64,000 nucleotides of DNA, taken from positions 1,736,001-1,800,000 of the forward strand of contig NZ_CP051516.1 of assembly GCF_012689525.1 (NCBI RefSeq), in the 5' to 3' direction. Below the pieces are notes generated by a model. That model was not told the origin of the DNA. It searched no databases and saw nothing but the letters and a program-made list of their open reading frames with translations. Source of the DNA: Paraburkholderia aromaticivorans. Its GTDB lineage: Bacteria; Pseudomonadota; Gammaproteobacteria; Burkholderiales; Burkholderiaceae. Positions 9,511 through 18,186 of this stretch are shown one piece after another. A program made the translations under genes and the position numbers. The stretch's first letter is position 1; every line of letters begins with the position of its first letter.

Positions 9511-9845
9511 ACGTTTTCCCTTTCGCCAGCCGATTTCCTTCTTGTATTCTCGCCCTCGCGAAGGGCCACGGCGTCTTGCCAGCACATGGTGCGCTGCGAT
9601 AGCCGCGTCCTGAGACCACGCAAAAGTTGCCGAAAGAGCATTCGGGCTGGATAGGTGCGCGCATCCGAACGTATTAGTCGGGCACGCGAGCGCACGATGC
9701 GTTACACCATATCGAACAATGGTGCCGCGCAGCGTTCGCGCTTACCCTTCATTCGTTCCCGGCTGTTTGAATTGTCTCGCCAGTGACGATTCGCGGCACC
9801 TGAATACTCTGCTCTACATCTCTACATTGACCAGTGAGGTGCGAG
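9511..9845. other. Intergenic region upstream of the LysR gene
   Basis: 335 bp with no supported gene. Short frames here lack start signals. It presumably carries the promoter of the LysR gene, but no clear -35/-10 pair was picked out. Confidence 0.4.
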
Positions 9846-10868
9846 ATGGACCAGCTTTACATGTTGCGTGCATTCGTTGCTGCCGCACGATATCAAAGCT
9901 TTAGCAAGGCTGCGGAGTCGCTGAATGTGACCACGGGGTCGGTATCGAAAGCGATCGCCAAGCTCGAAGGGTGCATCCAGACGAGGGTCTTGCTCAGGAC
10001 AACGAGGTCTGTTTCTTTGACTGAAGCGGCGCAGCCCTACTATCAGAGTTGCTGCCGTTTGCTCGAAGAACTCGACGAAGCGAATCGTCGCATTACGCGC
10101 TCGCGTGAAGTCGACAGCGGAAAGCTGCGGCTGATCGTGCATCCGATGCTGATGAGTGAAACCTTTGCGCGCCTGGTGCGGGGCTATCACGCCATTGCTC
10201 CCAATGTGAATCTGATCGTTTCCGTTCAGGAGGGGGCCGCCAACCTGTATGACGGCCGATTCGACATGGCGATTCTTCCGCCGCATCTAGTCGAGCAATC
10301 TGCCGTGATTCGCCGCACGTTGTCGAAGTCACAGCGCATCTTCGTCGCGGCGCCCGCTTATCTGGAGCAGTACGGTATTCCCAAAGCCGCCGCCGAGCTG
10401 AACCATCACTTTCTCCTGCTGGACACGGATTCACGGAAGAAAGGCGTGGACGTCGTCGAACTGCTTGAGAGCGAAACACGGGTGAGCGTGTCTCCCATGT
10501 CGTCGATGGACGGGAACGAAATATTGCTTAGAGCAGCGGCACTGATGGGGACCGGCATTGCCGCATTGCCTGAAACCATGGTGCGGGAGGATATCGAAGC
10601 CGGGCGCCTGACGCATATCCTGCCGCTGTGCACGACATTCGACAGCAAGGTTGAAATCTGTCTCTTCTACTCGCACCGGGAACTGCTTCCGGCGAGGCTC
10701 AGGACATTCGTCGATTATTGCACCCAGTTTTTCAGATCATCGGCTCGATATGACGTGAAGGACGCAGCGACTGTTCTGCCGCTGAATGACTATCGGGAAG
10801 ACTACAGCTGGCGGCCGGCTGAGTTGCGGTATGCGCGGCCTTCACCGTTCGAATCGGTGGGCCGGTGA
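9846..10868 (+). CDS. LysR-family transcriptional regulator
   Basis: A 340-aa LTTR. The N-terminal winged HTH (residues 1-60) has the usual pattern LRAFVAAARYQSFSKAAE, then TTGSVSKAIAKLE and LLRTTRSVSLTEA. The rest is the effector-binding domain. The chosen start gives MDQLYMLRAF, the classical LTTR beginning. A GTG 12 nt upstream is also in frame but unlikely. The neighbours are DUF3331 upstream and a convergent SDR downstream. LTTRs usually control a divergent gene, and none is adjacent here, so the target is uncertain. Confidence 0.92.
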   Translation: MDQLYMLRAFVAAARYQSFSKAAESLNVTTGSVSKAIAKLEGCIQTRVLLRTTRSVSLTEAAQPYYQSCCRLLEELDEANRRITRSREVDSGKLRLIVHPMLMSETFARLVRGYHAIAPNVNLIVSVQEGAANLYDGRFDMAILPPHLVEQSAVIRRTLSKSQRIFVAAPAYLEQYGIPKAAAELNHHFLLLDTDSRKKGVDVVELLESETRVSVSPMSSMDGNEILLRAAALMGTGIAALPETMVREDIEAGRLTHILPLCTTFDSKVEICLFYSHRELLPARLRTFVDYCTQFFRSSARYDVKDAATVLPLNDYREDYSWRPAELRYARPSPFESVGR

Positions 10869-10989
10869 TCCAGGCGTCGTCGGAATGAAGGTTTTTCTGC
10901 GTTGACCGAATCGATGCCCGGGCTCGCGCCCTCGCTGGCTACCTGGATCGTGACGATTGGCGTGATGTTCCTTTGATACTCGTCGATAA

Positions 10990-11019
10990 ACCGGCCGCCG
11001 CCTGGCGGCGGCGTCCGGT
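10990..11019. terminator. GC-rich hairpin between convergent genes
   Basis: A 13-bp stem with one mismatch (arms 10990-11002 and 11007-11019, loop TGGC) lies between the end of the LysR gene and the convergent SDR gene. There is no T-tract, so it would be a weak intrinsic terminator at best. Confidence 0.35.
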
Positions 11020-11054
11020 CACGTGGGACGGTGCCTGGTATTGCACGGTCGTGC

Positions 11055-11765
11055 TCAGTGACCAGCGCTCTGACCGCCATCGACGTGCAGGATCTCGCCG
11101 GTGACGAACGGGGCGGAGTCCAGATACAAGATCGCGTTCACGATATCGCTCATTTCGCCCATATGACCCATCGGATGCAGCGCGCCGAGTGCCGCGTGCG
11201 TTTCCGCCGGGTGCATCGGCGACCTGATGATGCCCGGCGAGACCGCGTTGACACGAATGCCGCGTTTGGCGTATTCAATCGCGAGGGACCGGGTTGCCGC
11301 GTTCAGGCCACCCTTGGTGAGCGCGGCGAGTACCGCGGGCACGCCCTCGATCGCGTGGTCGGCCAGGGTGGTGCTAATGCTGACGACGTGGCCGCTGGAA
11401 TGCTTCTCCATTTCAGCAATGGCGAGCTGCGTGATGTAGAAAAAGCCGTTCAGGTTCACGCCCGTGATCGCTGCATAATCTTCGGCCGTATAGCGGGTAA
11501 AAGGCTTGGCGACGAAGACACCGGCGTTATTGACGAGTGTGTCGATGCGGCCAAAGCGGGCCACGGCTTCGCTGATCACGCGGCGGGCGGTGTCGGGGTC
11601 GGCAATGTCGCCGGCCACGGCCAGAATGTTGGGATCTTCCGAGGGCTTGATGCTGCGTGCGGTGGCGGCCACGCGATAGTCGAGCTTGCGGAACGCCTTG
11701 ACGACTTCTGCGCCGATGCCTTGCGAGGCGCCGGTAACGACGACGACCTTTTGTGGCGTGCTCAT
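11055..11765 (-). CDS. SDR-family oxidoreductase (copy 1), active-site Tyr missing
   Basis: A 236-aa short-chain dehydrogenase fold. It has the cofactor motif TGASQGIG near residue 12, NNAG near 85, and the C-terminal SPGIIRSP and LHVDGG motifs. Where a classical SDR has YxxxK, this protein reads AALTK: the Lys is kept but the Tyr position is Ala. This is not a random loss, because the paralogue at 21377-22087 has the same residues. The family as I know it includes many annotated oxidoreductases of this type with unproven activity. It probably binds NAD(P)(H); the substrate is unknown. Start MSTPQK matches the start of the paralogue. Confidence 0.88.
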   Translation of the reverse strand: MSTPQKVVVVTGASQGIGAEVVKAFRKLDYRVAATARSIKPSEDPNILAVAGDIADPDTARRVISEAVARFGRIDTLVNNAGVFVAKPFTRYTAEDYAAITGVNLNGFFYITQLAIAEMEKHSSGHVVSISTTLADHAIEGVPAVLAALTKGGLNAATRSLAIEYAKRGIRVNAVSPGIIRSPMHPAETHAALGALHPMGHMGEMSDIVNAILYLDSAPFVTGEILHVDGGQSAGH

Positions 11766-11825
11766 AGAGAACCTCCGAATCGATTGAGTGGACGCTGTTG
11801 CCGATCGGGTCCACGGCTCCGATAA

Positions 11826-12249
11826 GGGACTAATCTAGGCGCTTTGGCGCCGGGTTCGAATACCCTCCGGCGACAAACAGACTTGCGTGTGAGGAACAAG
11901 TTTGGCGCGACGCGCGCGGGTCGAAGGTGTCCGGCCACAAGATGGCTTCTTCACAGGCGCCAATCTGTTTGACAGCGTCGCGCCGAAGGGCATTTCGCCA
12001 CAAAGAGCACATTGACTCTTCCGCTACTCGTGAGAATTGTTCACTATTGATTTTCTCCTTGAAGCTTTTTGAAAGCGGAGCTTTACTGGAAACTTCTTGC
12101 ATGATCATCCGGCCTCTTGGTAAGCCATCAGATACAACAATCCGGTCAAGCCGAATAACATGGAGTCGGATATTCCAGATCAGGTAGACGAGTCGCCAGG
12201 TTAAAACGTATCAGTCACCCCTGAATCACCGAAACGCGAGGAGTTCGAC
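11826..12249. other. Intergenic region, AT-richer than neighbours
   Basis: 424 bp between the SDR (minus) and VOC (plus) genes. A 91-aa minus frame starting near 12102 has a possible GAGG site but no recognisable content, and an overlapping plus frame is no better. The stretch around 12005-12110 is AT-rich and probably holds the divergent promoters. Confidence 0.35.
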
Positions 12250-12924
12250 ATGAGCAATGCACAAACACCCAACGAAGCCGAGACAGCTGCCGGTACAGCG
12301 CAGACGGTCGACATGAAGCTCGAGATTGTTGTCATCCCGGTCTCTGACGTCGATCGCGCCAAGCAGTTCTACGTCAGGTTAGGTTGGAGGCTCGACGTCG
12401 ATATCGCGAAGGACGACCAGTTTCGGGTTGTCCATTTCACGCCCCCGGGCTCGCAATGCTCGATCCTCTTCGGCAAGGGCGTCACGACGGAAGAGCCGGG
12501 CTCGGTGCAGGGACTCCATCTCATTGTGTCCGATATAACCAGGGCGCACGCGGAGCTTGTGGAGCGCGGCATCGACGTGAGCGAAGTTTTCCATGATGCC
12601 GGCGGCCTTTTCCACCGTGCGGGCGAGGAAGGGCGCGTGAGCGGCCCGCAACCGGCGCGGAGCAGCTATGGTTCCTTCGCCTCGTTCAGCGATCCTGACG
12701 GAAATGGCTGGGTCTTCCAGGAGGTGACCACCCGACTCCCCGGAAGAGTAGACGCGCGGGCCACGACATTCACTTCGGCAACAGAACTCGCAGGGGCGCT
12801 ACGACGCGCCGCGGCCGCGCATGGCGAGTATGAAAAACTCTCCGGACAGCATGACGAAAACTGGCCGGACTGGTATGCCGGCCATATCGTTGCAGAACAG
12901 GCCGGCACGCAATCGCCGGCATGA
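12250..12924 (+). CDS. VOC (glyoxalase/bleomycin resistance) family protein
   Basis: A 224-aa protein with a VOC double beta-alpha-beta-beta-beta module (residues 20-160): LEIVVIPVSDVDRAKQFY, LGWRLD, GLHLIVSDI, and SFSDPDGNGWVFQE at the end. A helical C-terminal tail (residues 175-224) contains GEYEKLSGQHDENWPDWYA, a segment often seen in this VOC subgroup. VOC proteins bind a metal and act on small electrophiles or aromatic substrates; the substrate here is unknown. A GAGG site lies just upstream of the ATG. Confidence 0.85.
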   Translation: MSNAQTPNEAETAAGTAQTVDMKLEIVVIPVSDVDRAKQFYVRLGWRLDVDIAKDDQFRVVHFTPPGSQCSILFGKGVTTEEPGSVQGLHLIVSDITRAHAELVERGIDVSEVFHDAGGLFHRAGEEGRVSGPQPARSSYGSFASFSDPDGNGWVFQEVTTRLPGRVDARATTFTSATELAGALRRAAAAHGEYEKLSGQHDENWPDWYAGHIVAEQAGTQSPA

Positions 12925-12965
12925 ACCAGGCGGCTGATGGCTAGGCCAGCTACGAAGCGCGTGGA

Positions 12966-13868
12966 TTATTTGTCCGGTTGATTGACCTGGCCGGTGTACC
13001 GGTCGAGATGAATTTCCACGTCAGGATTTTTCTGCAGTCCAAGTTCCATCAGCTTCCTGATATCCCGCTGTGCCGCTGGACGTTGTACGGAGGTAATGAA
13101 AGCGTCCCACGGTGGCCCGACCTCGCTATCGGGCGGGAGAGTCGCGATATTGACGAAGTGCTTGATCTCCCCGATGGTTTGCTTATCGAAGGATGCAATG
13201 CGGCGGGCCAGGGTATCGACAAACCTGTCCAGTTCGGCATCCGGAAAGGAGCGGTTGACATAGCCGTAGCGTTCGGCAAGTTCGCCGTTGATATCGTTAC
13301 CGCTCAGCAGAATTTCCAGTGCGCGGCCTCGCCCCATCAGACGGGGAAGACGGGACATCGGTCCGCCGCCGGGAACGAATCCGGCACCCACTTCGAATTG
13401 GGAGAGCACGGCTTTTTCACGGCTGGCGAAGCGCATGTCGGATGCAAGCGCCAACTCACTGCCGACGCCCGTAGCCCGGCCCCGGATCGACACGATCGAC
13501 ACCACGGAAGAGCGGCTCAGGCGAGTCAACATATCGGGTAGTGGCGGCATGCCTGTCGGACCGGGCGGCATGCGCGTCGTGACTTCGAGGGGTGGCACAA
13601 AGTCGTAGTGAGTCAGGAAAAAACCGGGTACTGCGCTATCGAACACCACGACCTTCAGTTCGGGATCGTTCTCTATCTGGGTGATCACGCTGTTCAACTG
13701 CGGTATGGATTCCGGACCAAACATATTGAAGGGTGGATGGTCGATGGTGACGCGGCAGTATGCCGGCGTCACGCGCTTGATCCTGAACTCCTGCTTCGCG
13801 CCGGCTTCCGGTTGCGCACTTTGATTCGCAGCGGTCGAGCGCAACGGATTTGTTCGCGACCGACACAA
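12966..13868 (-). CDS. Enoyl-CoA hydratase/isomerase (crotonase) family protein
   Basis: A crotonase-fold protein of up to 300 aa. It has the oxyanion region (RGRATGVGSELALASDMRF) and both usual acidic positions: the Glu in GSEL and the Glu in SQFEVGAGFVPGGG. A CoA-thioester hydratase or isomerase is therefore plausible. The coding frame opens at a TTG (13868) with an in-frame stop just upstream, so the start is uncertain. The first 25 residues are low in conserved content. It is divergent from the epoxide hydrolase gene, and the two may belong to a common accessory catabolic region. Confidence 0.8.
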   Translation of the reverse strand: MCRSRTNPLRSTAANQSAQPEAGAKQEFRIKRVTPAYCRVTIDHPPFNMFGPESIPQLNSVITQIENDPELKVVVFDSAVPGFFLTHYDFVPPLEVTTRMPPGPTGMPPLPDMLTRLSRSSVVSIVSIRGRATGVGSELALASDMRFASREKAVLSQFEVGAGFVPGGGPMSRLPRLMGRGRALEILLSGNDINGELAERYGYVNRSFPDAELDRFVDTLARRIASFDKQTIGEIKHFVNIATLPPDSEVGPPWDAFITSVQRPAAQRDIRKLMELGLQKNPDVEIHLDRYTGQVNQPDK

Positions 13869-14098
13869 CTGTTGTTCTAACCTGGCCGTTTACCCGGAGG
13901 GTTTGCTTCCACACAATCGCTACAACTACTGCGAACTACGGTTTGCGGCCGGTCGAAGCGATAACGATGTGAGGCTTGCCAACTGGCTGCCTCGACAGGC
14001 GACTCAATTGGACAATCGTGAAGGTGCTTGCCCAGGATTTGCGTTGCTGCCGCACTCATCGCTCCACCTCATTGGACTCTTTGCCAACAGGAGCTTGT

Positions 14099-15424
14099 AT
14101 GGCTGACAATATTCTTCCCCAGACCCCGTCGCGCCGTCGGTTTATCGGCGTGGCAGCGGCGGCCGTTGTTGCGGGCTCGTTGAGTCGACTCGCTTTCGCG
14201 GAGACGAATCAAACCATCACTGAAGTCACGAAGTCGAGCGGCGGTGACAAGACCGCTATTCGTCCACTTCGTGTGCACGCGCCGGAATCGCAACTCATCG
14301 AATTGAAGAGGCGTATCAAGGCAACCAGGTGGCCTGACCGCGAGACGGTGACTGATGCGTCACAAGGCGTGCAACTCGCGACAATGCAGAAGCTCGCACG
14401 GTATTGGGCGACCGACTATGACTGGCGCAAAGTCGAAGCGAGGCTGAACGCGCTGCCGCAGTTCGTCACGGAGATCGATGGGGTCGACATTCATTTCATC
14501 CACGTTCGTTCGAAAGATGCCAATGCGTTGCCGGTTATCGTCACGCATGGGTGGCCGGGTTCGATCATCGAGCAGTTGAAGATCATCGGTCCGCTGACCA
14601 ATCCGACCGCTCATGGCGGGACGGCGTCGGACGCATTCGATGTGGTGATTCCGTCGCTCCCGGGTTACGGGTTCTCAGGCAAACCGACGGCGACCGGCTG
14701 GGATCCTGTTCGGATCGCACGCGCCTGGGTCGTACTGATGAAGCGGCTCGGCTACACGCGATATGTGGCGCAAGGCGGCGATTGGGGGAATGCTGTCACG
14801 GAGCAGATGGCTCTGCTGGCACCGCCGGAACTGCTCGGCATTCACACCAATATGCCGGCAACTGTGCCGGACGACATTGCACAGGCACTCAAGCTCGGAG
14901 AGCCGGCGCCAACAGGTCTCTCACCCGATGAGAAGCACGCGTTCGACCAGCTCGACTATTTCTACAAGCACGGTCTGGGCTACGCATTGGAGATGGCGAA
15001 CCGCCCGCAGACGCTGTACGGCATTGAGGATTCGCCTGTCGGCCTCGCCGCGTGGATGCTCGACCACGACTCAGCCAGCCAGGCGCTCATCGCACGCGTG
15101 TTCGACGGTCAGTCCGAAGGGCTTACGCGGGACGACGTTCTCGACAACGTGACGCTCTATTGGCTCACGAACACCGCAATTTCATCAGGGCGGTTGTATT
15201 GGGAAAACAAGCTCAACTTCTTTGCTCCCAAACATGTTGCCATCCCGGTTGCCGTCAGCGTCTTTCCAGATGAAATCTACGCTGCCCCGCAAAGCTGGAC
15301 AGCGAAGGCGTATCCCAAGCTGATTCACTATAACCGCCTTCCCAAAGGCGGACATTTTGCGGCTTGGGAGCAGCCGCAAGTTTTCTCGGAAGAGGTTCGC
15401 GTGAGCTTCCGGTCGCTGCGTTGA
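14099..15424 (+). CDS. Tat-exported epoxide hydrolase (alpha/beta hydrolase with EHN domain)
   Basis: A 441-aa hydrolase of the microsomal/juvenile-hormone epoxide hydrolase type. A twin-arginine signal (SRRRFIGVAAAAVVAGS, cleavage near AFA) is followed by the EHN domain (about residues 45-150) and an alpha/beta hydrolase fold. Catalytic marks are the oxyanion HGWPGS, the nucleophile Asp in GGDWGN and the final His in KGGHFAAWEQ. The ATG at 14099 with AGGAG upstream gives the signal peptide directly. An upstream extension of the frame has no such support. It likely opens epoxides in the periplasm; the physiological substrate is unknown. Confidence 0.9.
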   Translation: MADNILPQTPSRRRFIGVAAAAVVAGSLSRLAFAETNQTITEVTKSSGGDKTAIRPLRVHAPESQLIELKRRIKATRWPDRETVTDASQGVQLATMQKLARYWATDYDWRKVEARLNALPQFVTEIDGVDIHFIHVRSKDANALPVIVTHGWPGSIIEQLKIIGPLTNPTAHGGTASDAFDVVIPSLPGYGFSGKPTATGWDPVRIARAWVVLMKRLGYTRYVAQGGDWGNAVTEQMALLAPPELLGIHTNMPATVPDDIAQALKLGEPAPTGLSPDEKHAFDQLDYFYKHGLGYALEMANRPQTLYGIEDSPVGLAAWMLDHDSASQALIARVFDGQSEGLTRDDVLDNVTLYWLTNTAISSGRLYWENKLNFFAPKHVAIPVAVSVFPDEIYAAPQSWTAKAYPKLIHYNRLPKGGHFAAWEQPQVFSEEVRVSFRSLR

Positions 15425-15562
15425 ACGCAAAGATGCAGGCGACGTTGAAACGGCTGGCGGGGTCGTAAAGGTGCTCGTTCGCTGACATCCTGTTTGCGGA
15501 AGGTCAGCGACGGGAACATCCGCTCCATACGCACATCTTGTCGCGTGCAACAGACGACCGGT

Positions 15563-17101
15563 TCAATGAGGACTGTCCTGTCTGGCATACGTTGACTCCC
15601 ATCCGCCGCCGAGCACCTTGCACAGCGTGATGAGGTTCGCGTCGGCGTCGGCCTTGCTCTGTTCAAGATTACTCTGCGCATCGAGCAACTGTTTCTGCAC
15701 GTTAAGCACGTCGAGGAAATCCACCGCACCTGCCTTGTACCGTTGCCGCGCAATCGACAGCGCGCGCTGGTTCAGGCTCACGACCGTTTTCAGGCGATCG
15801 CGCCGCCGCTGTTCGGCGTCATAGACGACGAGCGCATCGTCCACCTCGCGCCATGCCTGGAGCACAGTGTGCTTGTAGACAATCGCCGCCTCCTGCTGCT
15901 GCGCCTCGCGCAAATGAAGCGTGCCCTTGAGACGTCCGCCTTCGAATATCGGCATTGTGATCGACGGTCCCACGACAAACTGACCGGACGCCCAGTCGGC
16001 GAGATTCGACAACTGCAGGCTCTGGAACCCCGCGCTGCCGTTCAGCGATATGCGCGGATAGAAGTCGGCCTTCGCCATACCGATCGTCGCCGTGGCTGCA
16101 TGCAGTTGGGCCTCCGCTTTTCTGATGTCGGGTCGGCGCTGTACCAGTTCCGACGGAACGCCAATCGGCACCTGATCGGGCAGTGCCGGCACATCGTGCG
16201 GCTCGGCGAGCATCTGCTGCAATGCGCCGGGTTCCTTTGCCAGGAGCACGCCGATCGCATTGATCGTAGTCGTGCTGCGCGATTCGAGCGTCGGAATCAG
16301 GCTTTCGATCGACTCCGCCTGGGCCATCGCGTTGGCTACGTCCAGGTCCGTCGTGACGCCTTCATGCACCCGGTTTTCCGTGAGCTTCGTGGCGTCGTGG
16401 GCGATTTCAAGGTTCTGTTTCGCGATCTGGAGCAGGGCCTGCGTGTCGCGCAGTTGAATGTAGTCGCGCGCGAGTTCGGCGCGGGTGGACAGCAGGATTG
16501 CGTTGCGGTCCTCGTACGAGGCATCGGAGAGCGCCGACGCGGCCTCGACACCGCGTCGGACGCGACCCCAGAAGTCGAGTTCCCATGAGGCATCGAAACC
16601 GAACTGGTAAAGATCGTAAGCGGGCGAGCCCTTGGCGCCCGGCAATGGCGCGACGCCAAGCGGCGCGCTGCCCGATGCCGACTGCGTCTGACTCCCCGTC
16701 GGGGTGACGCCAAGCAGCGACAGGATGCCGTTCGGACTCCCACGCTCGCGGTTATAGGAGGCGGCGCCGTTCAGCGTCGGATATTCTTCGGCACCGGCAA
16801 TGCGCTGTTCCGCCCGGCTTTGCCGCAGACGCGCCGATGCGGCCGCCACATCGAGATTCGCATCGGTCAGTTGTTGTTCCAGCGAGTTCAGTATCGGATC
16901 GTTGAACAGCGTCCACCATTCCGGCGTGAATTCGGATTCGACTGCTTTGCTCGAAGCCCGCGCGGCTTGGGTGCGGTTGAACACGTCGGGCGTGGCCGTC
17001 TGCGGAGGTTCGAAGTTCGGGCCAACCAGACAGCCCGTGAGCATGGAGCACAGCAGCAACGCGAGCGCCGGCGTGCGGAGGGAGAAGTCGCTCGCGTTCA
17101 T
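15563..17101 (-). CDS. Outer-membrane efflux factor (TolC/NodT family lipoprotein)
   Basis: A 512-aa outer-membrane factor with a lipoprotein signal (lipobox LTGC, lipidated Cys24) and two repeated coiled-coil/beta-barrel halves. Recognisable spots are WWTLFNDP early, WELDFWGR near residue 180, QRRPDIRKAEAQL, and the second-half GPSITMPIFEGGRL. It forms the outer-membrane duct of the efflux system encoded upstream. Its ATG overlaps the adaptor gene stop by 4 bp, so the two are translationally coupled. It is the last gene of the operon. Confidence 0.94.
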   Translation of the reverse strand: MNASDFSLRTPALALLLCSMLTGCLVGPNFEPPQTATPDVFNRTQAARASSKAVESEFTPEWWTLFNDPILNSLEQQLTDANLDVAAASARLRQSRAEQRIAGAEEYPTLNGAASYNRERGSPNGILSLLGVTPTGSQTQSASGSAPLGVAPLPGAKGSPAYDLYQFGFDASWELDFWGRVRRGVEAASALSDASYEDRNAILLSTRAELARDYIQLRDTQALLQIAKQNLEIAHDATKLTENRVHEGVTTDLDVANAMAQAESIESLIPTLESRSTTTINAIGVLLAKEPGALQQMLAEPHDVPALPDQVPIGVPSELVQRRPDIRKAEAQLHAATATIGMAKADFYPRISLNGSAGFQSLQLSNLADWASGQFVVGPSITMPIFEGGRLKGTLHLREAQQQEAAIVYKHTVLQAWREVDDALVVYDAEQRRRDRLKTVVSLNQRALSIARQRYKAGAVDFLDVLNVQKQLLDAQSNLEQSKADADANLITLCKVLGGGWESTYARQDSPH

Positions 17102-18174
17102 TTCGCGTCCGCTCCCGCGATCCGCATATCGGCACGCTTGCCGACGGCGACCTCCGTTTCGACGGAAAGGCCCACGCTCAATGCGGACGCAGCCTGTTGT
17201 CCGTGATCGATGCTGATCCTGACCGGCACGCGCTGGACGATCTTGGTGAAGTTGCCCGTTGCGTTGTCGGGCGCGATAGGCGCGAAGCTCACGCCCGTGG
17301 CGGGCGCAAGACTATCGACATGGCCCCGGATCGTCACGTCAGGAATGCTGTCGACCTTGATACGCACGGTGTCGCCGGGTCGCATCCGGGCAAGCTGGTT
17401 TTCCTGGAAGTTGGCGACGATATAAGCGTCCGACAGCGGGACAATCGCGAGCAGCGGCGCGCCGGTCGTCACGAATGCGCCGACGCGTGCCGAACGTCGT
17501 CCGACCTTGCCGTCGATGGGCGCGTGGATCTCGGTATACGACAGGTTGAGTTTCGCCTGCTCAAAAGCGGCTTCGGCATGCGCCAACGCGCCGGCGGCCT
17601 TGTCGCGCTGTGTCTTCAGAACGTCGAGATTCTGCTCGGTCGCCACGAGCGCGGCGCGGTTGCGCGCCTGCTGCGCGAGTTCCTCGGCCAGCGTGCTTGC
17701 GGCGTGCTGCTGCTCCTGTGTCGTTCCCGCACCGGTTTCCGAGAGATTGCGGTAGCGCGCGGCGTTCGCGCGCGCAAACCCGAGCGTCGCGTCATCTGCG
17801 CGCAGCGTGGCACGCGCCTGATCGACGAGCGCAGGCTGTCGTGCAATCTCGGCCTCGTAGTTCGCGACCGATGCCCTGGCTGCCGCCACGTCCGCCTGCG
17901 CACTCATCAGGGCGGCGCGGAAGTCGCGGTCGTCGATGCGTACCAGTAATTGCCCGGCCTTGACCTGCTGGTTGTCTTCGACCAGCACCTCGGAAAGCTG
18001 GCCCGCGACACGCGGCGCGACCAGCGTGAAATCGGCCGTCACATAGGCATCGTTCGTGGTCTCGCTGGTTGAGCCGGAAAACAGCCATATGCAGGCCAGT
18101 ATAGCGACGCCGAGTATGACCACATACGCGGCAAGACGAATTGTTCTGGGAGGAAATCGGGTAGCGGATGACAT
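17098..18174 (-). CDS. HlyD/EmrA-family membrane fusion protein
   Basis: A 358-aa periplasmic adaptor with one N-terminal membrane helix (about residues 12-31), a biotinyl-lipoyl-like half (VAPRVAGQLSEVLVEDNQQVKAG), a long coiled coil (about 85-200) and the second half (SYTEIHAPIDGKVGRRSARVG). It bridges the MFS pump and the outer-membrane factor. It starts 12 bp after the pump gene and overlaps the next gene by 4 bp, so the three form one transcript. Confidence 0.94.
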   Translation of the reverse strand: MSSATRFPPRTIRLAAYVVILGVAILACIWLFSGSTSETTNDAYVTADFTLVAPRVAGQLSEVLVEDNQQVKAGQLLVRIDDRDFRAALMSAQADVAAARASVANYEAEIARQPALVDQARATLRADDATLGFARANAARYRNLSETGAGTTQEQQHAASTLAEELAQQARNRAALVATEQNLDVLKTQRDKAAGALAHAEAAFEQAKLNLSYTEIHAPIDGKVGRRSARVGAFVTTGAPLLAIVPLSDAYIVANFQENQLARMRPGDTVRIKVDSIPDVTIRGHVDSLAPATGVSFAPIAPDNATGNFTKIVQRVPVRISIDHGQQAASALSVGLSVETEVAVGKRADMRIAGADAK

Positions 18175-18186
18175 AGATAGCGTCGC